From: Branchiostoma floridae
Taxonomy: Eukaryota > Chordata > Leptocardii > Amphioxiformes > Branchiostomatidae
Direction: 5' to 3'
Assembly: GCF_000003815.2 (NCBI RefSeq)
Contig: NC_049989.1
Location: 10,090,361 to 10,150,531, forward strand
Length of the DNA: 60,171 nt
Shown here: positions 1 through 11,730 of the stretch, piece after piece
Layout: each line of letters begins with the position of its first letter
How positions within the stretch are numbered: position 1 is the stretch's first letter
Position numbers and translations under genes: made by a program
Notes under the pieces: model-generated
What the model saw: only the letters and a program-made list of their open reading frames with translations
Database searches by the model: none
Told to the model about the DNA's origin: nothing

Positions 1-35
1 TACGAACCATCTTGTTTGAAAGCAGTGATTTCAAG

Positions 36-1447
36 ATGCGACAGTGCGACCCTCCTCTGCTCCGAGAACCCTCGCCCATCCTGCCACTAACCCGTCCCAA
101 ACAGGACCCATGGACAGCCTGAGAAGTGTTCGTAACCCGTTACGTTCCCGTATACCCTTCATGAAGTCAGCATCCCTGGATAACATTCCCGAGCACACAT
201 GGGTGAAATATGAGTACAACGGAGCCAAAGACACCATGCTGGGCTCAGTCCCCAACAGAGGATCGCAACAGGAACTGTCGCCTAGGAGCCCCAACTTTCC
301 TCAAGGAATTCGCCAAAGATCAGCCAAGGTCGTGTCTAATCCCACAGAGCCTCATCACTATAACCCGGGGGTACCCAGGGGTACTCCACAAGAGATCCAC
401 AAGGTTCACGCCGTGTACGGCAGGCCACCGGGAGAGAACCAAGACAGAGTGGAGCAATTTGAGCTCCAAGGCGGCAGCTTCCCTATTTCTCCGACTAGAA
501 CAGAGTTTATCACGCCCGAAGGTTTGAAGGTGACAGTGGAGAAAACGCGTTTCTATAACTGGAGGAGGGCCAAGAGTGTCGAAGACCTACATCCGGGCCC
601 TTCTGACAATACCCAGGGTTCCCCGGAGCGTGTTAAGTACCAGAATAACAGGACCTTTCAGCTTGTCGGCTTTGAGACGGTCGGGACAAAGCGAGACGTC
701 CCCCATTCGTCTTCTCACAAGGCTGTGGACAATACAAGCCATCACATCAGGGGCCCCGCTAAGGCAACTTCCCTGGAGAACATTCGGCCGCATTGGACCA
801 CTGTGCCAGAAAGCCCGTACTCATCTATTTCTAAGAAGACGTTTTCCGAGATTGAGTTTAAGCAAGTAAATTCTAACAGCCCACAAAAGAGCCCGGTTAA
901 AGCTAACACAAGGAGAAACAACACGCCAAGACACGAGCTTCGCTCCAGCCCGACCAGAACTCAAGTCAAACAGGTCCGGCCGCCGACTCTACACGCGGAT
1001 ATCATCAGAAAGGTAGAGGGCAGACCCGCAGACAAGTTAAACAGCGGGCGTGCGCAGACGAGAGCGGGCGGCGATTTTGATTCAAATACCGCCAGACATA
1101 CCGTGATAAAGGTCGACAAGTTTGACAATGGCCCGGAACAAAAGCCGCCCCATGGCAACAACACCGAGGCCTTCGCGGTGACGCGGTCTCCCGTTCTGAA
1201 TCCTGACAACACCCGGAGGTCGCAGAGGAGGCAGTACCGGGTGCGGTTTGAAGACGACGCTGACAGAGCGAGAGAGAAGGACCAGATGTTCGGGAGAAGG
1301 GAGCAGCAGCTGCCGAAGCCCGGCCAGGTCAACCCCGAGGTCGATCCCGAGGTCGCGCGGGGAAAGCTGCCCGTGGCCGTGGCGGTAGCCGAGATGACGG
1401 ACTCTGGGAACGCCAGCGATGAGGAGTCAGAAGATAGCTGGTTGTAG
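36..1447 (+). CDS. 3' part of a Ser/Pro/Arg-rich disordered protein (unrecognised)
   Basis: I do not recognise this protein. The frame is open from position 29 to the TAG at 1445-1447 and codes about 470 residues rich in Ser, Pro, Arg, Asn and Lys, with no globular domain, signal peptide or membrane segment visible. A possible splice acceptor (TTTCAAG) ends at 35, so I read this as a terminal exon entered in phase 1; translation could instead begin at the ATG at 110, which has a fair Kozak context. A motif K/R-x-x-S-[LV]-[DE]-[ND]-[IL] occurs three times (164-202, 566-592, 761-796), twice followed by a His/Trp pair. The last third is basic then acidic, and the protein ends in D-S-W-L, which fits a class I PDZ ligand. 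A poly(A) signal follows at 1826. It may be a scaffold-type protein whose folded domains lie upstream of the window; that is inference. Confidence 0.7.
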
Positions 1448-1825
1448 TATCACGTATCAACTGTTTAATGAGTTCTATGTTTGTTGCAAGGGCAGGGTAG
1501 GTTTATGTATAGTAAGAGACAATGGATGATGAATAACAAATGACAGGTGAGCACGTATCAGAGCACACGCAGGTGAGGTGTTCAACGTCTCGTTAGTTCA
1601 CGCGATACCGGATTCATTGATCTATAGTAAAATTGTCATTCACCTAACATGTGCTCTTTATGAAGAGATGCTTAGAGAGGTACTAAAAGTATATTTATGG
1701 ATGAGGACTCCACTGCATACGTTATTACCGCTTTGAATTATGTTCTTACGTATCTAGTATCTACATATGGGACGACAAGCTACTTATGTCAAATGATCCG
1801 TCCGTTAAGTTATTTGCGCCTTGGG

Positions 1826-1831
1826 AATAAA
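1826..1831 (+). terminator. Poly(A) signal AATAAA
   Basis: A canonical AATAAA lies about 380 bases after the stop codon of the ORF ending at 1447. It would define a 3' UTR of ordinary length. No other signal is closer. Confidence 0.45.
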
Positions 1832-4337
1832 GAAATATGTTTATACCAATTCGTTATTCATCACAGACGTTTGAATTAGACATGGTTTGTAAAGCTTGCC
1901 ACGCAACACATCAATCAAATTTTTATGGTTTAAAAAGCCAAAGTCAGATTTTCCAATAACGGTACTCAGTGAGGTAATTAGGTCCCAGTTCCACTAGACG
2001 GCGATCTCGCTGCGCTCTCGCTGCGACCTAGCTACGTTAGATATGTAACCATTGCCTTTATGACTGAAAAAATGAGTTAAAAAGAACTTCATTAAGTACT
2101 CAAAAATTTATTCATTTATCTATTTCTGTATTCTTTTACAATGAGTAAGCTCCCTACCACTGCTTTCATGGAGGCCCTTTTTAGGCTAGGGCGGTTTCAA
2201 CGCTTACTGAAGTTAATGACATCGTCGCTTTAGTGGAATTGGCTGCCATAAATGTCATAGACAGATTGCAAAATTATGACATGCGGTTGTCCCCAACAAC
2301 GATTTTTCACAAAAAGATGACAAGAAGTGCTACTTATGTCTCCATGTCAAACGAGTAATAAATTCTAAGTAAACGTATGCCAGCGCCCATTGTGTCTTTT
2401 TGTTTGAAGATATTTCATGTTGATTTACGAACTTCCGTGTCGTATATCGTGTGATTTTAATCTTCATAACAATAGAAGTCGATTACCCTTCGTACAATGG
2501 TATACCCCATTATTTCTCAGAATGCCTTGCAGTACAATGGATCTTGTGACAACCGTTTATCTTATTTAGCTCTGATACTATCACAAGCAATACGCTTTCC
2601 ATTCGACCACCCATGGGGTTGTTTCTAAATCATTGGTCATTATTGTTAACTACTGACTCTGTTCAAATCCATTAGTTCATTTATGAAGTGTTAACTGTAC
2701 TTTGAAAGGCAACCAGTAAGATGAAATTGTAGTGAAAATGGCTTTTGCCTCAAGAAGTTCACTGTGATAGGGTGTGATTATATGCATCGCGCACTGAAAG
2801 AATGAACGATAAATGGGAGATGGGACACTTTTCGCCACTTTGGTCCCAGGATGAAATTCAATAAAACTCTACCAGACTCCATAGGTCGCTGGGAAAACCA
2901 CAGAAATGGAACAAATAGAGGTAAGCCGACCAGAGAAGTATAGCCGGCTGGGGAACAGCTTGCGATTTCGTAGTGAGGATATGATTGTTCTGGCCGGTCG
3001 ACTCCCCTAGTGTACTATGACTCTATTCGTCCAATTTCTACAATTAGACCACCGATCTACAAAGCCTGGTATACGAGGCTAGAATTCAATAGCTTCGTAG
3101 AGATGAAACCTCAATGTGTATTCTATATATGGCGATCGGTATCTTAGTCTTTTATTGACTACGTAGGCAATGAAATGTATTTAAGTAATAACTGAAATTA
3201 ACACTGTCTACTGTATCTAAATAACAGTGTTAATATCACCTCATCTTTATGTAAGAATACCGTAATTGGTCAGCCTTTATTCGGTGTACTCAGTTCATAG
3301 ATAATATGTTACTGACCAATTTCTCAATATGGATTTATGTGCAACCCCACAATACTGCACTGTCATACCATATAAACGTTCAGGCGTGTCAGTGCTTATA
3401 TGATAATCAAAACAAGATATACCTGTGCGGCTGTGCCCTTTGAACACATGTCCTTCACGTACGTCCATGGTATAACAGCTTCGTTGTCCTGCTATACGTC
3501 GTCGCTAGAGGTCGTAGCTGAGCCGTTACCAAGCTCGAGAGTCTTGTCAAGTTTTAAAGTCGTTTGAGTCTGGCAGTCGACTAGTCCCATTGTCTTCCAA
3601 AAACGAGGTAACACGCGGCAGGGTAGTGTAGAACTCTATACGGATATCATTAAGAGGAAATCAAAAGATCAAGGCCATTCAGCCTCCGTAATGTGTGCCC
3701 ATCTAGGACCTGCAGATTGCCAAGTCATCACATGACGGCGCTTTTACAATTTTCTCGCTATAGCCGTTGATGCACTTTGTGTACTGTGAGTTCATAAAAA
3801 AAAGTGAGTTAGGGACAAGCATTAACCTTAGAAGCACTCATAATCTTTGATTTTGAGAAGTCCAAAATCATCGACCTTTGGGAAGTCTCGTTGTTTGAAA
3901 TTTCCCATGATGAAGAAGTCTTCTTTGTCCTTGCGTCTTATTCCAATGCATTGTTCATCTATATCTTATTGTTGTATCCTTGATAGTTAGCCATACATAT
4001 TTGACGAAACAAATTAGTTTTGGGTTAATGTTCAATGATAGTGTTTAAATCTCAGTTGGATAGACTTCATGCCACAGTAGTAATCCATTTTCTTGATTCA
4101 TTGGTAAACGACAAAGCAGATCCAAGTGCTAAATTCCCCTTACTGAAAAAGAACCGGTTCTTATGAGTAACAGGCTATTTATGAGCACATTACAGAGAAA
4201 TAATCGACGACAGATGGAATCGTGCTCTATAATTAAGAGATCCCATCTCCCTTGACGACGTTTGTCTGATGAGACCGATGACGTCATTAAGATGGCGGCT
4301 CAGCAATGACAAACGATCCGTAACGACACGCGAGCTT

Positions 4338-4797
4338 ACAGGTGGTATCTCACTGCACTTGGGTCACCGGTGCAGCACTGCGGGGTTCGAAACATTACTC
4401 AACGCGAATTTCAGAGATAAAGAGCGAGTTTTCTTACGTTGTGTGTATTTTGTTGGCTTCTAAGTCATGCTTGATTTTTTTTAATCGGCGAAAATGAATG
4501 TTTATTGCAAATTCATGCCCATGGGGCTAATTGCAAGTAACAAAATCAAATACATCAACTGATTGAAAACGGGTAAATAATCTAAATTCGAACATACAAA
4601 GATTAACTGATTGTATGTAAATACAGAAAATTGAATACGGTTCTAAGAACTACATTACTATTGCTGGGTTTGACTTCTTTTTTGAAAACAGTTGAAAATG
4701 AAATGTCCCACATAACACAAAATAACACAACAGTGCCGCTGTGAACGAACCCCGCAGTGCCGCACCAGTGCTCCAAGTGCAGTGAGATACCACCTTG
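4338..4797. mobile_element. Inverted-repeat element interrupted by a LINE 3' tail
   Basis: The segment 4338-4392 (beginning AGGTGGTATCTCACTGCACT) is repeated in inverted orientation at 4745-4797 with few mismatches, so the two arms are about 50 bases long. Between them, at about 4497-4710, lies a minus-oriented LINE 3' end that also occurs at 38367-38620. The simplest reading is a non-autonomous DNA element carrying a nested LINE insertion. Confidence 0.6.
4497..4710 (-). mobile_element. 5'-truncated LINE, 3' end only
   Basis: TTTATTGCAAATTCATGCCC followed by ATGGGGCTAATTGCAA matches, in reverse complement, the 3' tail after the LINE ORF at 53128-53811. Homology to the copy at 38367-38620 continues inward for about 200 bases, through the block TTTGACTTCTT and the following GAAAACAGTTGAAAAT. 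No coding part remains. Confidence 0.6.
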
Positions 4798-5010
4798 AGT
4801 GTCCTCACATGATGAGAGCTCACAGCACCCACGTCCCGTCAGATCATCACGTTGTCTGCCCTGTTGTGCCGTAGATTGCGTGTATCGGTGTAACCACAGA
4901 TTCTCTCCTGATCCGTGATTGATCTCACTCCATTTCCCGTGGTGCTCTCTGCACGGTTCCCTGATCCACACTGCGCACGAATATGTCACTCAAAAAAAAA
5001 AAGCTACTCA

Positions 5011-5594
5011 AGCACACATCTTTCACAACTGTCAGGGTATGAACATTTGTGCCCTGAGAAGATGACTTGAGCTTCCAGTCTTCCAGCAAAGTAATATATT
5101 ACGTCGATGAAGGTTAAACATCCAGGTAATAAGATACGCCCGAAAGTAGTTACTCAAGCAACTGGATATGATTTTGAAACGGTCAGGCGTTTCAGAGATA
5201 TCATCCGTTGTCTTTCGTCATTTGGCTTCCTTAAGGCACTGATAACGTAGCCTATATAGCAGGCTCTCTGGGGCCTTTTTTGGCTCATTTCTTTTTGTAC
5301 TGGGTTGCTGATAACTGTCCCCGTAGTACAAAAAAAGACCACCAAAAGTATATTATGAGCCAAAAAACGCCCCAGAGAGCCTGCTATGAAAACTTCTGAT
5401 ACCGGACGTTATCTGAAACGTCTGACCGTGTCCAAAATCATATTCAGTTGCTTGAGTAACTGCCTTTTGGCCTATTACCTCGATGTCTAACCTTCATCGA
5501 TGTAATATGTTACTTCGCTGTCAGACTGGAAGCCCAAGTTATCTTCTCAGGGCACATTATGTTCATCACCTGACAGCTGTGAAAGATTTGTGCT
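5011..5594. mobile_element. Foldback element with ~270-bp inverted arms
   Basis: The left arm (about 5011-5300) and right arm (about 5325-5594) are reverse complements with scattered mismatches and small indels. Paired landmarks include GCACACATCTTTCAC with GTGAAAGATTTGTGC at the ends, CAGGCTCTCTGGGG with CCCCAGAGAGCCTG near the centre, and GTTGCTTGAGTAACT-type blocks midway. The loop is only about 20-30 bases. ORFs inside are by-products of the palindrome. Almost all of the element is arm, as in a long hairpin MITE. Confidence 0.8.
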
Positions 5595-7765
5595 AATTAT
5601 ATACCTAAGTAGGTAGTTTCGTTGCATTCACGTTAACAATTTTGACAGTAAATTACAGCCTCATTTTCTTACAATTGGTCTTCTAAGGCGCTTCTGTCAA
5701 GTTGCAAATGTCAAAATTTGTTATTATACAGTCAGCCATCCAAAGACTGTATTTAGAATTCCTCATAGGAAAAACATTGCATTAAGGCAAAACATTGCAT
5801 TTAACTAAAGCAGTCTAGCTGAAAATGCATCCACGGAAAATTTATTATGTGTAATCCAATGTGTCATGAAGGAAAGTCCAATGTGCAATCTGCAAGTATC
5901 TCAATGAAAAAAAAATCACTATGTACACAACAAAGCATTGTCCATTGAAGAGGAGTTAAGAAGATGCATACCTGTCATTGACTCGGACAGGTGCAACAAC
6001 ACAAAGAGAAAGGCAGGGATTGTGGCATGGACCAAACTCGTTCTCTGGAACATAGGGCAGCTGTCGGTCAAGATTCTTATAACTATAAGTTTTGATTTAG
6101 TTTCCTGAACTCTACCTAGTTCGTATCTGTGAAAACAATTATTACATGATGTGTATGCTTCAATGTTGTTCTCGGCTATTCTCATAATTGTAATTCATAA
6201 ATTGTTTCACAGAAGTATGATCTTCAATTTCATGATTAAGCAGAGTCTGTAAAATCACTTGAGATTCAACTTTCATCTTTTGATCATTGAAGTAGAAGAT
6301 CTATATATGAAATGATGAAACAGAATACATTGGGTAGTCTACTCCGCTCTAATAGGTACCTTTTACTAGTAAACATTATTGAAAGAGAGATTTACTTTTG
6401 CAAACATTTAGTTGACATTGTCAACAGAGCGTAAAGTGTTTACTTCAAAGATCTTTACAAAAGAACAAAGAAACGTTCTTGACCTTGGATACAGTTGTAA
6501 TGAGCTTAAAAGTGTCGTACAAAACAGATGTCACACTGAGTCACTCTAGATTTAGTGTTATCTTCGAACAGATGTTTACTGAAAGTATCTTGCTGATGCT
6601 TTTTATTGTCTCTTATGTCGCTGTTTTTGATTAAAAACTACCTCTTGGTAAAATAATATTGGAGGATATAATTTAATCTCCTAATACTAAAGAGAAACGC
6701 AATCATGACACTTTTTTTTCCTTTTGCACCAGATTTCTTGGCGTTTTTTGTCAAGAGGAGACCGAGTGTTGTGTAACAATTGAAAGTGTGCCACAGAAAT
6801 CACTTCAGATTTAATGCTCTCAAATCGAACCATTGAATTATTCCCCCTTTCACCTCAGGGAACATTTTGGAGAACGAGTTTCGACTAGACGTGCTTCGCA
6901 TATCACACTTAAGTTCGTCTAAAAACCGTGGTTAAGGCAAGAAGAATGGTACTTCTGTGATTACCTGCGTGCAGGTGGGACGGTTACCTGTTAGGAATGA
7001 CAATTATCCCGACAACTCTTGCCCGGGGCGTCCTTCAGAACTGTCTAAACATCGCTTCCGTTTGTTTACATTTTTCTCACCTTTACTGATAAGGCCTGAA
7101 TCTCCGGTAAACATGCCGCCATTTACATACAGATATAGTTTGAGTGCTTTTCTTCAGTCAGCTGGTATGTTATGTCATGTTGGTAGTCAAAGAGCGGGTT
7201 ACAAAATAGGTTAATGTAAGCATCACCCGTAACGCGCCTCTTGGATGGGAGCCCGATAATAAAGGCAGCTCGGGGCTGTCTGATTTATCCAGTAGAAGCC
7301 CTGCGCTATTATACAGGGCTCAGAGCGTGCGTGCAAATGGTAGACTCTAACATATTGGCTTTTGTGACAGGCAAATGCGACCTGAAAGGTGTTTACACGT
7401 ACATGCCTTCACATCTGCTACAACTAATCGCGTGGCTAGCTATTCCGCCTGGAGCGACGGACAGAAAAAAATGGCGCCAAAATGAGAGACATTATCATAG
7501 AGAAGGTTATAACATCATTTTAGCCATATCCCATCCTTACTTGTGACTGAGAATGTTATCGATTTTGTCATAAATGTACGAAAATATGTCCAGCTGTTGT
7601 CGGTAGGGTCGTATATTTCAATAAGTTAAAAATAACGTCACAGCAGACGACACATGTGTACACCTGTGTAGTAATATATGCGCCTTCCTGTGATACCATA
7701 TGCACGTATCTAGGCTGAGAGAGATGACCCCAAGGCACGGACCGGCTGGTTTTTCTTCATTCTGC

Positions 7766-7856
7766 TGACGTCATTAATATTCATCGCTTTAAAACATGAT
7801 TGGATGATGTATGTTATTGTCTTTGTCGCCCTTTTTCTTTTGTGCTCGGTGGGCGG
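7766..7856 (+). promoter_or_regulatory. Probable promoter of the PTB gene at 8026 (CRE, CCAAT, GC box)
   Basis: A perfect palindromic cAMP-response element TGACGTCA lies at 7766-7773, an inverted CCAAT box (ATTGG) at 7799-7803 and a GC box (GGGCGG) at 7851-7856. They are spaced as in a proximal promoter, 170-260 bases before the chosen start codon. An AT-rich patch (TTAATATTC) after the CRE could serve as a weak TATA. The full CRE suggests CREB/ATF control; that is inference. Confidence 0.5.
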
Positions 7857-8025
7857 AGCCTGCGCGAAGAAGGGGCCAAAGGGACGCGAGTCAGCCACTA
7901 ACAAACGGAGCTGCGTTTTTTCGCATTCCATTCCTATCGCACTACGCACCTAGATGCCGCCTCATTACACCCACCGGACCAACGGGTTTTTGCGCAACCA
8001 AGAAGGATTTTCAGAAGAGACAAAC

Positions 8026-10035
8026 ATGGCGTACTCGCCGACTAGGAGAATATCTGGGTACGCCACGGACACCACAGACGATGCCATCTGCCCGATTTTT
8101 CACGTGCGGTACCTGGGCCGCGGGCCTGTGGCGGCGGCGGGCCGGGACTACGTGTCGCCGATCGTGGACTCGCTTTTCCGACAAGCCGCCAGGAAACATC
8201 TGCCAAAAACGACACTGTTTATCTCCGCCCAGGGCATCAGGGTGGGTCAACCTCGGGGAGGAAGGGGCGCCATCCCGGTCAACTTCGTGCCCATACACGA
8301 CTGTCTGTACGGGGCAGCCGACAGGATACACAAGGAGGTGTTTTCTATCGTTGTCAAAGGGACAGGTCGGGGTAACCCCTTCGAATGTATGTCGTTTGTG
8401 TGCCATAAGTCTGCTCATTCTACCGCGCTAGCTCTGTGGTTAAACAAAGCGTTTAAGGAAGCGTACGAAGTGTGGCAAACGCAGACTGTCAGGCCAGCCG
8501 AGCCGAGAGGGTTCGAGAGAAATGTCCGACGGAACCCGTCCTTCCAAGATCAACCACAGCAGTACAGCTCAGTGGATAGGGGCCAACGTAGGTATCAGAG
8601 GAGCAATTCCGAGTCTGTGTACGTCAATGGCGACTACCGTAGCGAACCTTTGGGTGAAGGGTTGTTTTATCGAGGGGGAAGCAATAGGTACTCTGCTACG
8701 CCCGTGTACCCACAGCAAAAACGGAAAGATTCTGAGAAAGAAGGGTCTGGCTTTGGTAGTTTCTTTCGAAGATCGAAAAGAGGGTCGGAGAGGGGTTCGC
8801 GTGAGGTGGTGTACACGCCGCCAGACCACGACAGCACCAAGAACTCCCCCAGGAGAAGCTCGTTTTCTCTGCCCGACAAAGCTCCGTGGAAGAAGCGGGA
8901 AAAGAGAGACGAGAAGGAGAAAAAGAAGAAGGAAAAGGAAAAGAAGAAGCACGAAGACTTGTACACGCCTCGAGGTGATCGTTTTGTGTACAGAAATCCG
9001 GAACTAAGTTACAGTGTGGAGACCCTTGATGACGTCAGCATACAATCAGAAGACAGAGGGCGATCCGGACGGAGATACCTTAGAAAACAGCGGACTCAGA
9101 GTGAGGAGAGAGAGTTAAAACCTCCATCTCCTGTGCAGAAACGCCCCCTCTCCCAGCTACTACAGCCTACACCGTTCACTGTAGCACTGGAGAAAAAGGC
9201 GTCACCCGAACCTACAAAGAAGGAAGCTCAGATTCCCAAGAAACGGACCTCGACAGAGAAAAGTCTCTCGGACGAGCGGAGACAACCCCCAAAGAAACCA
9301 AGTCCACAGCCAACCTTAGAGATACACTCTGTCCCTCCCCCTCCCCCACAACCAGCCCCGGAACGACCACGGGAAAAACCCAAGCCACAGCAAAACGGAG
9401 AGATTGACTTTTCTGGTATCGTAGATACGGACGCATTCATCGACGACGTCTTCGATGGCATAGATTATGACATCTTCAGCGACGACGACCAAAAACTGAA
9501 ACACGAACGCGACAATTCTGAAGAAAACGTGCCAGAAAAAGGTCGCGATGCCTCGAATAAGGAAAACTGGCCAGACTTTTCCACGGCTTATATTAGCCCG
9601 ACTTCCGGGCGAGGTAGCCAGGACATACCGAGATGGACAAACATCTTCGGTAAGACCCCTCCCCCGGGGATGTCCCCAGAGTCGGGAGCGAAGTTCTCGC
9701 AGTATCAACCCAAAGCGCTCCGAGGCGACGCAGCCGACGTTTCCCGAGCAGACGTCCAGAGAGCCCGACAACAGCCGACAGGGTCCGAGAGAAAACGACA
9801 CGATTCCGAGGACGATGGATACACCTCTATCGTGGTGAAAGAAAACGAGGCACCTGTGAGGTATTCTCAAGCGCTAAATGACAATGAACAAGGCTCGCGC
9901 GGAAAACCCAACGGTGTCCTCAACAACCACTACGACTCCAAAGGATCCGGGGACGTTAAGAACTTGTATAATCTGGTAGGCTCTAAATCATTCTGGGAGA
10001 CAAGGGTAGATACGGGGAAAAGTATGCTGTACTGA
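8026..10035 (+). CDS. PTB/PID-domain adaptor-like protein, intronless
   Basis: A single uninterrupted ORF of 669 residues. I start at ATG 8026 (AAACATGG, good Kozak); an upstream in-frame ATG at 7954 would add 24 residues. Residues about 21-147 form a phosphotyrosine-binding domain: F-H-V-R-Y-L-G-R opening strand, the I-S-A-Q-G-I-R-V strand, E-V-F-S-I-V-V, F-E-C-M-S-F-V-C and the closing helix ending A-F-K-E-A-Y. PTB domains bind NPxY-type tails or phosphoinositides at membranes. The rest is disordered: Arg/Ser-rich, a Lys/Glu run near residues 290-312, a poly-Pro stretch near 435-455, then an acidic patch near 460-490 with three DxF tripeptides (DAF, DVF, DIF), the AP-2 appendage-binding type seen in endocytic adaptors. 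The end, SKSFW...SMLY, matches the gene at 21432. The opening strand and SAQGI recall FAM43-like PTB proteins, but I cannot assign orthology. Confidence 0.88.
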   Translation: MAYSPTRRISGYATDTTDDAICPIFHVRYLGRGPVAAAGRDYVSPIVDSLFRQAARKHLPKTTLFISAQGIRVGQPRGGRGAIPVNFVPIHDCLYGAADRIHKEVFSIVVKGTGRGNPFECMSFVCHKSAHSTALALWLNKAFKEAYEVWQTQTVRPAEPRGFERNVRRNPSFQDQPQQYSSVDRGQRRYQRSNSESVYVNGDYRSEPLGEGLFYRGGSNRYSATPVYPQQKRKDSEKEGSGFGSFFRRSKRGSERGSREVVYTPPDHDSTKNSPRRSSFSLPDKAPWKKREKRDEKEKKKKEKEKKKHEDLYTPRGDRFVYRNPELSYSVETLDDVSIQSEDRGRSGRRYLRKQRTQSEERELKPPSPVQKRPLSQLLQPTPFTVALEKKASPEPTKKEAQIPKKRTSTEKSLSDERRQPPKKPSPQPTLEIHSVPPPPPQPAPERPREKPKPQQNGEIDFSGIVDTDAFIDDVFDGIDYDIFSDDDQKLKHERDNSEENVPEKGRDASNKENWPDFSTAYISPTSGRGSQDIPRWTNIFGKTPPPGMSPESGAKFSQYQPKALRGDAADVSRADVQRARQQPTGSERKRHDSEDDGYTSIVVKENEAPVRYSQALNDNEQGSRGKPNGVLNNHYDSKGSGDVKNLYNLVGSKSFWETRVDTGKSMLY

Positions 10036-11579
10036 ATATACAACAACAAACTCTACACCCCGCCATATTCGCACATGAAGTTTCATGTGATCAAACAATT
10101 ACCTCAGTGTTAAATATACGGAAAACATATCTTCTGTCTTACACTTAACTACATATCAAGTGCATACCTTTTAAATCCTATTTTTTTAGATATGTATTGT
10201 TGGTGACTTGTAGATATTTGATATTATTTTGCGGCTTTTTTTAACAGATCTTATGCGGCCTAATATTTCCCTGTGTTACATCAAAGATGGTGGCTTTATA
10301 ATATGTAGTAACTCGTTAATTATGCATATAGTTTTGGTGTCATTCGAGATGATGTCGCATGTCGGGAGAATTCGGTGTTGGATCTCAACTGGTCTCTGAC
10401 AAATAGTCCAAACAGCAATGACTGTATCAAGGTTTTGTTTGAATACAGGGTGGAGCTATCTTATGCGATTGTGAATGGGTTATCAGGTAACGCCCTGACC
10501 TTTGACCTCTACTGGTTAGGCTGTATCTTTTATATGCTCCATTGGCATGTTTTTACATCCTTATCAACATTGTGAATGCGTTGTTTTACCTTTCGTCAAT
10601 GCTTTAATCCTAAATCTTACAATCTGCATTTATGCTGGTGGCAATGTTTCTATTGAAGGAACCGAAATACGAATCTTTGGTTACGCCCAAATTGACCTAA
10701 TTTATATAATGATAGATTGCATAATGACTTCATGCAGACTTGTGGTAGATTGTAATATAGAAGCTATTGACCGAATCTTCTGACAGTTAACCTGTTTTAT
10801 ACAAAGTTAACGCATTTTGTCACTGATTAACCCTCATTTTCTACACAAGGTTACTTGAGACCAGCGTCAGACAATGTTGTATATACGGTAAATATTTGAC
10901 CCATCGTTAAGGGCTTCCTATTTTGTTTATGTTCTTTTTATAAGAAAATAATAACTGATGTTATTTTAGCGACGCATACAACTTTGTGTCAGTTCTATAT
11001 CATTTGTATCATACAGAAGATAGAGAGGGAAAAGCACACTCTCTACTGATTTCCATTAAAGTGGAGATAACTTGTCGTAATTGCTTGGCCTCATTTCTTT
11101 GATAATAATGATATATCTTCTGATGTCTGAGGTCCCTCAGGCAATACTAGGCAGGTGATAGCCCCCATACACAGGTGTGACTAGTGTCTTGATAGACAGC
11201 TTTCTTAAGGCGTCACCTTGCATGAAGATAAGACCATTGTCTATCGGCACTCCCTACTGCGTTTTAATACGTTAACCCAAATGTGTATTTTGGGCACCTC
11301 CCTTTGAATTGAGTAGTGTGAATGGCAATTCCTGTTCAGTTTCATTACCTACGCAACGGCTTGGCTTAACAAAAGGTGTATGAAAACACTAGTACTGTTC
11401 TGAGTTTGGGGAAAACATCACGCCAGAGGCTTACACTGGTCTTAGACAAAACGAGGATGGCCTTGTGATGTTATATACATTGTACTACACTCAATCGGGC
11501 TTAGAGTAATATTTGTTTAGTCAAATTTTACTTTAAAAAATAGTGTAGATACAAAATAAAAGGAAGATGCATACTATTA

Positions 11580-11730
11580 ATCTCCAAGCAGATCCTACAA
11601 TGGCATAAGGTAGTACCATACTGGCCAAGGGGTGTAGTCAGCCAAGAGGTGCCATGTAGCAAAACACACTGCCAAGCTGGCTTCACTCCTCTACCAGCTT
11701 TTGATGCTACCATAGGATCTGCTTGGAGAT
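11580..11730. mobile_element. TA-flanked MITE, family C copy 1
   Basis: Terminal inverted repeats ATCTCCAAGCAGATCCTA / TAGGATCTGCTTGGAGAT are flanked on both sides by TA, the target duplication of Tc1/mariner-type elements. A second copy of the family is at 42675-42841. The interior codes for nothing. Confidence 0.85.

Larger units (their letters stand above)
1832..7765. other. Intergenic region with a few repeats
   Basis: AT-rich sequence with no convincing ORF. It holds a short repeat-like GC patch at 1995-2035 (CTCGCTGCGCTCTCGCTGCG type), an inverted-repeat transposon with a LINE tail inside it (4338-4797) and a large foldback element (5011-5594). I see nothing else interpretable. Confidence 0.5.

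Noticed and set aside
4269-4989. Short ORFs of 64 and 128 residues around the TIR element
   Set aside because: They run across inverted-repeat arms and the LINE tail and contain no domain.
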